A program made the translations under genes and the position numbers. Shown piece after piece: positions 63,936 to 64,000 of a DNA stretch of 64,000 nt (position 1 is the first letter of the stretch; each line of letters opens with the position of its first letter). The stretch comes from Tetramitus jugosus (lineage: Eukaryota; Heterolobosea; Eutetramitea; Acrasida; Vahlkampfiidae). The notes under the pieces are model-generated. The model was not told the DNA's origin and did no database searches. It worked only from the letters and a program-made list of their open reading frames with translations. The DNA lies in the NCBI GenBank assembly GCA_937625935.1, contig OW569374.1, positions 124,001-188,000 on the forward strand, in the 5' to 3' direction.

Positions 63936-64000
63936 ATGACAGTTCCTCTCAAAAATTTTCACAATCGATCCTTGAACATTGGTTTGTTGGGGTCAGACAG
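63936..64000 (+). CDS. Start of a CDS cut by the right window end
   Basis: An ATG at 63936 follows an A/C-rich leader typical of starts in this window and opens 21 codons with no stop: MTVPLKNFHNRSLNIGLLGS, then D. Too short to identify. Confidence 0.5.
   Translation, partial: MTVPLKNFHNRSLNIGLLGSD

Noticed and set aside
1-64000. CRISPR arrays, insertion sequences, operon-type ribosome binding sites
   Set aside because: None are present; the spliced genes, poly(A) retroelements and 5S/tRNA Pol III units show eukaryotic DNA.

Overview
The window reads as nuclear DNA of a free-living amoeboflagellate protist, most likely a heterolobosean such as Naegleria. The reasons are very high gene density, short GT-AG introns (52-190 bp, only in some genes), flagellar genes (RSPH9, CFAP52) beside amoeboid signalling genes (RhoGAP, RGS, Rho-like GTPase, BTB, F-box), Asn/Gln/Ser-rich low-complexity inserts, and dispersed single 5S rRNA genes. 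The genus is an inference; no marker here proves it. Both ends cut a gene: a GPS-7TM-RGS receptor on the left, and on the right a CDS whose start is at 63936.

Left part (1-25 kb): the GPS/7TM/RGS receptor, a RhoGAP, and a flagellar cluster (RSPH9 facing CFAP52, with a beta-propeller-like gene 53 bp upstream of CFAP52). Next come a ~7 kb tandem-repeat adhesin-like locus with a VWA domain and two frame breaks, a NAA50-type acetyltransferase, a KCTD-like BTB protein diverging from a Yip1-family protein, a sphingomyelin-synthase-like PAP2 enzyme, a mitochondrial-type flavin disulfide reductase and RPP40.

Middle (25-36.4 kb) is the accessory part. It holds two related structured-RNA candidates, two 5S rRNA genes, copies of one non-LTR retrotransposon family, and a DMC1/RAD51-like exon fragment. 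Between them lie an F-box/Rho-GTPase fusion, a VIT-VWA-TPR-DUF2135 protein and an RCC1-like protein. Three retroelement copies have target-site duplications (TSDs). All three lie antisense to, and end 22-33 bp upstream of, a Pol III gene (5S, 5S, tRNA-Asn at 48.56 kb). One copy is an ORF1-only element with an intact ORF. This is the strongest candidate for an undescribed system.

Right part (36.4-64 kb) is mostly ordinary single-exon genes: a small spliced two-TM protein, an RGS+START-like protein, ALKBH6, a spliced ARF-like GTPase, an SRRM1-like PWI protein, a NYC1/NOL-like SDR, PIG-O, tRNA-Asn, a class IV HDAC-like enzyme, a UBZ protein, a P450, a cupin, an F-box membrane protein, an amine oxidase, a BTB-BACK-SPRY-like protein, a DEDDh exonuclease, a two-TM protein, an F-box protein and an NADH pyrophosphatase. 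Many convergent pairs are only 20-50 bp apart, so their 3' UTRs probably overlap. An E2F-like GGCGCC/CCGCC-AAA motif recurs in several short promoters.
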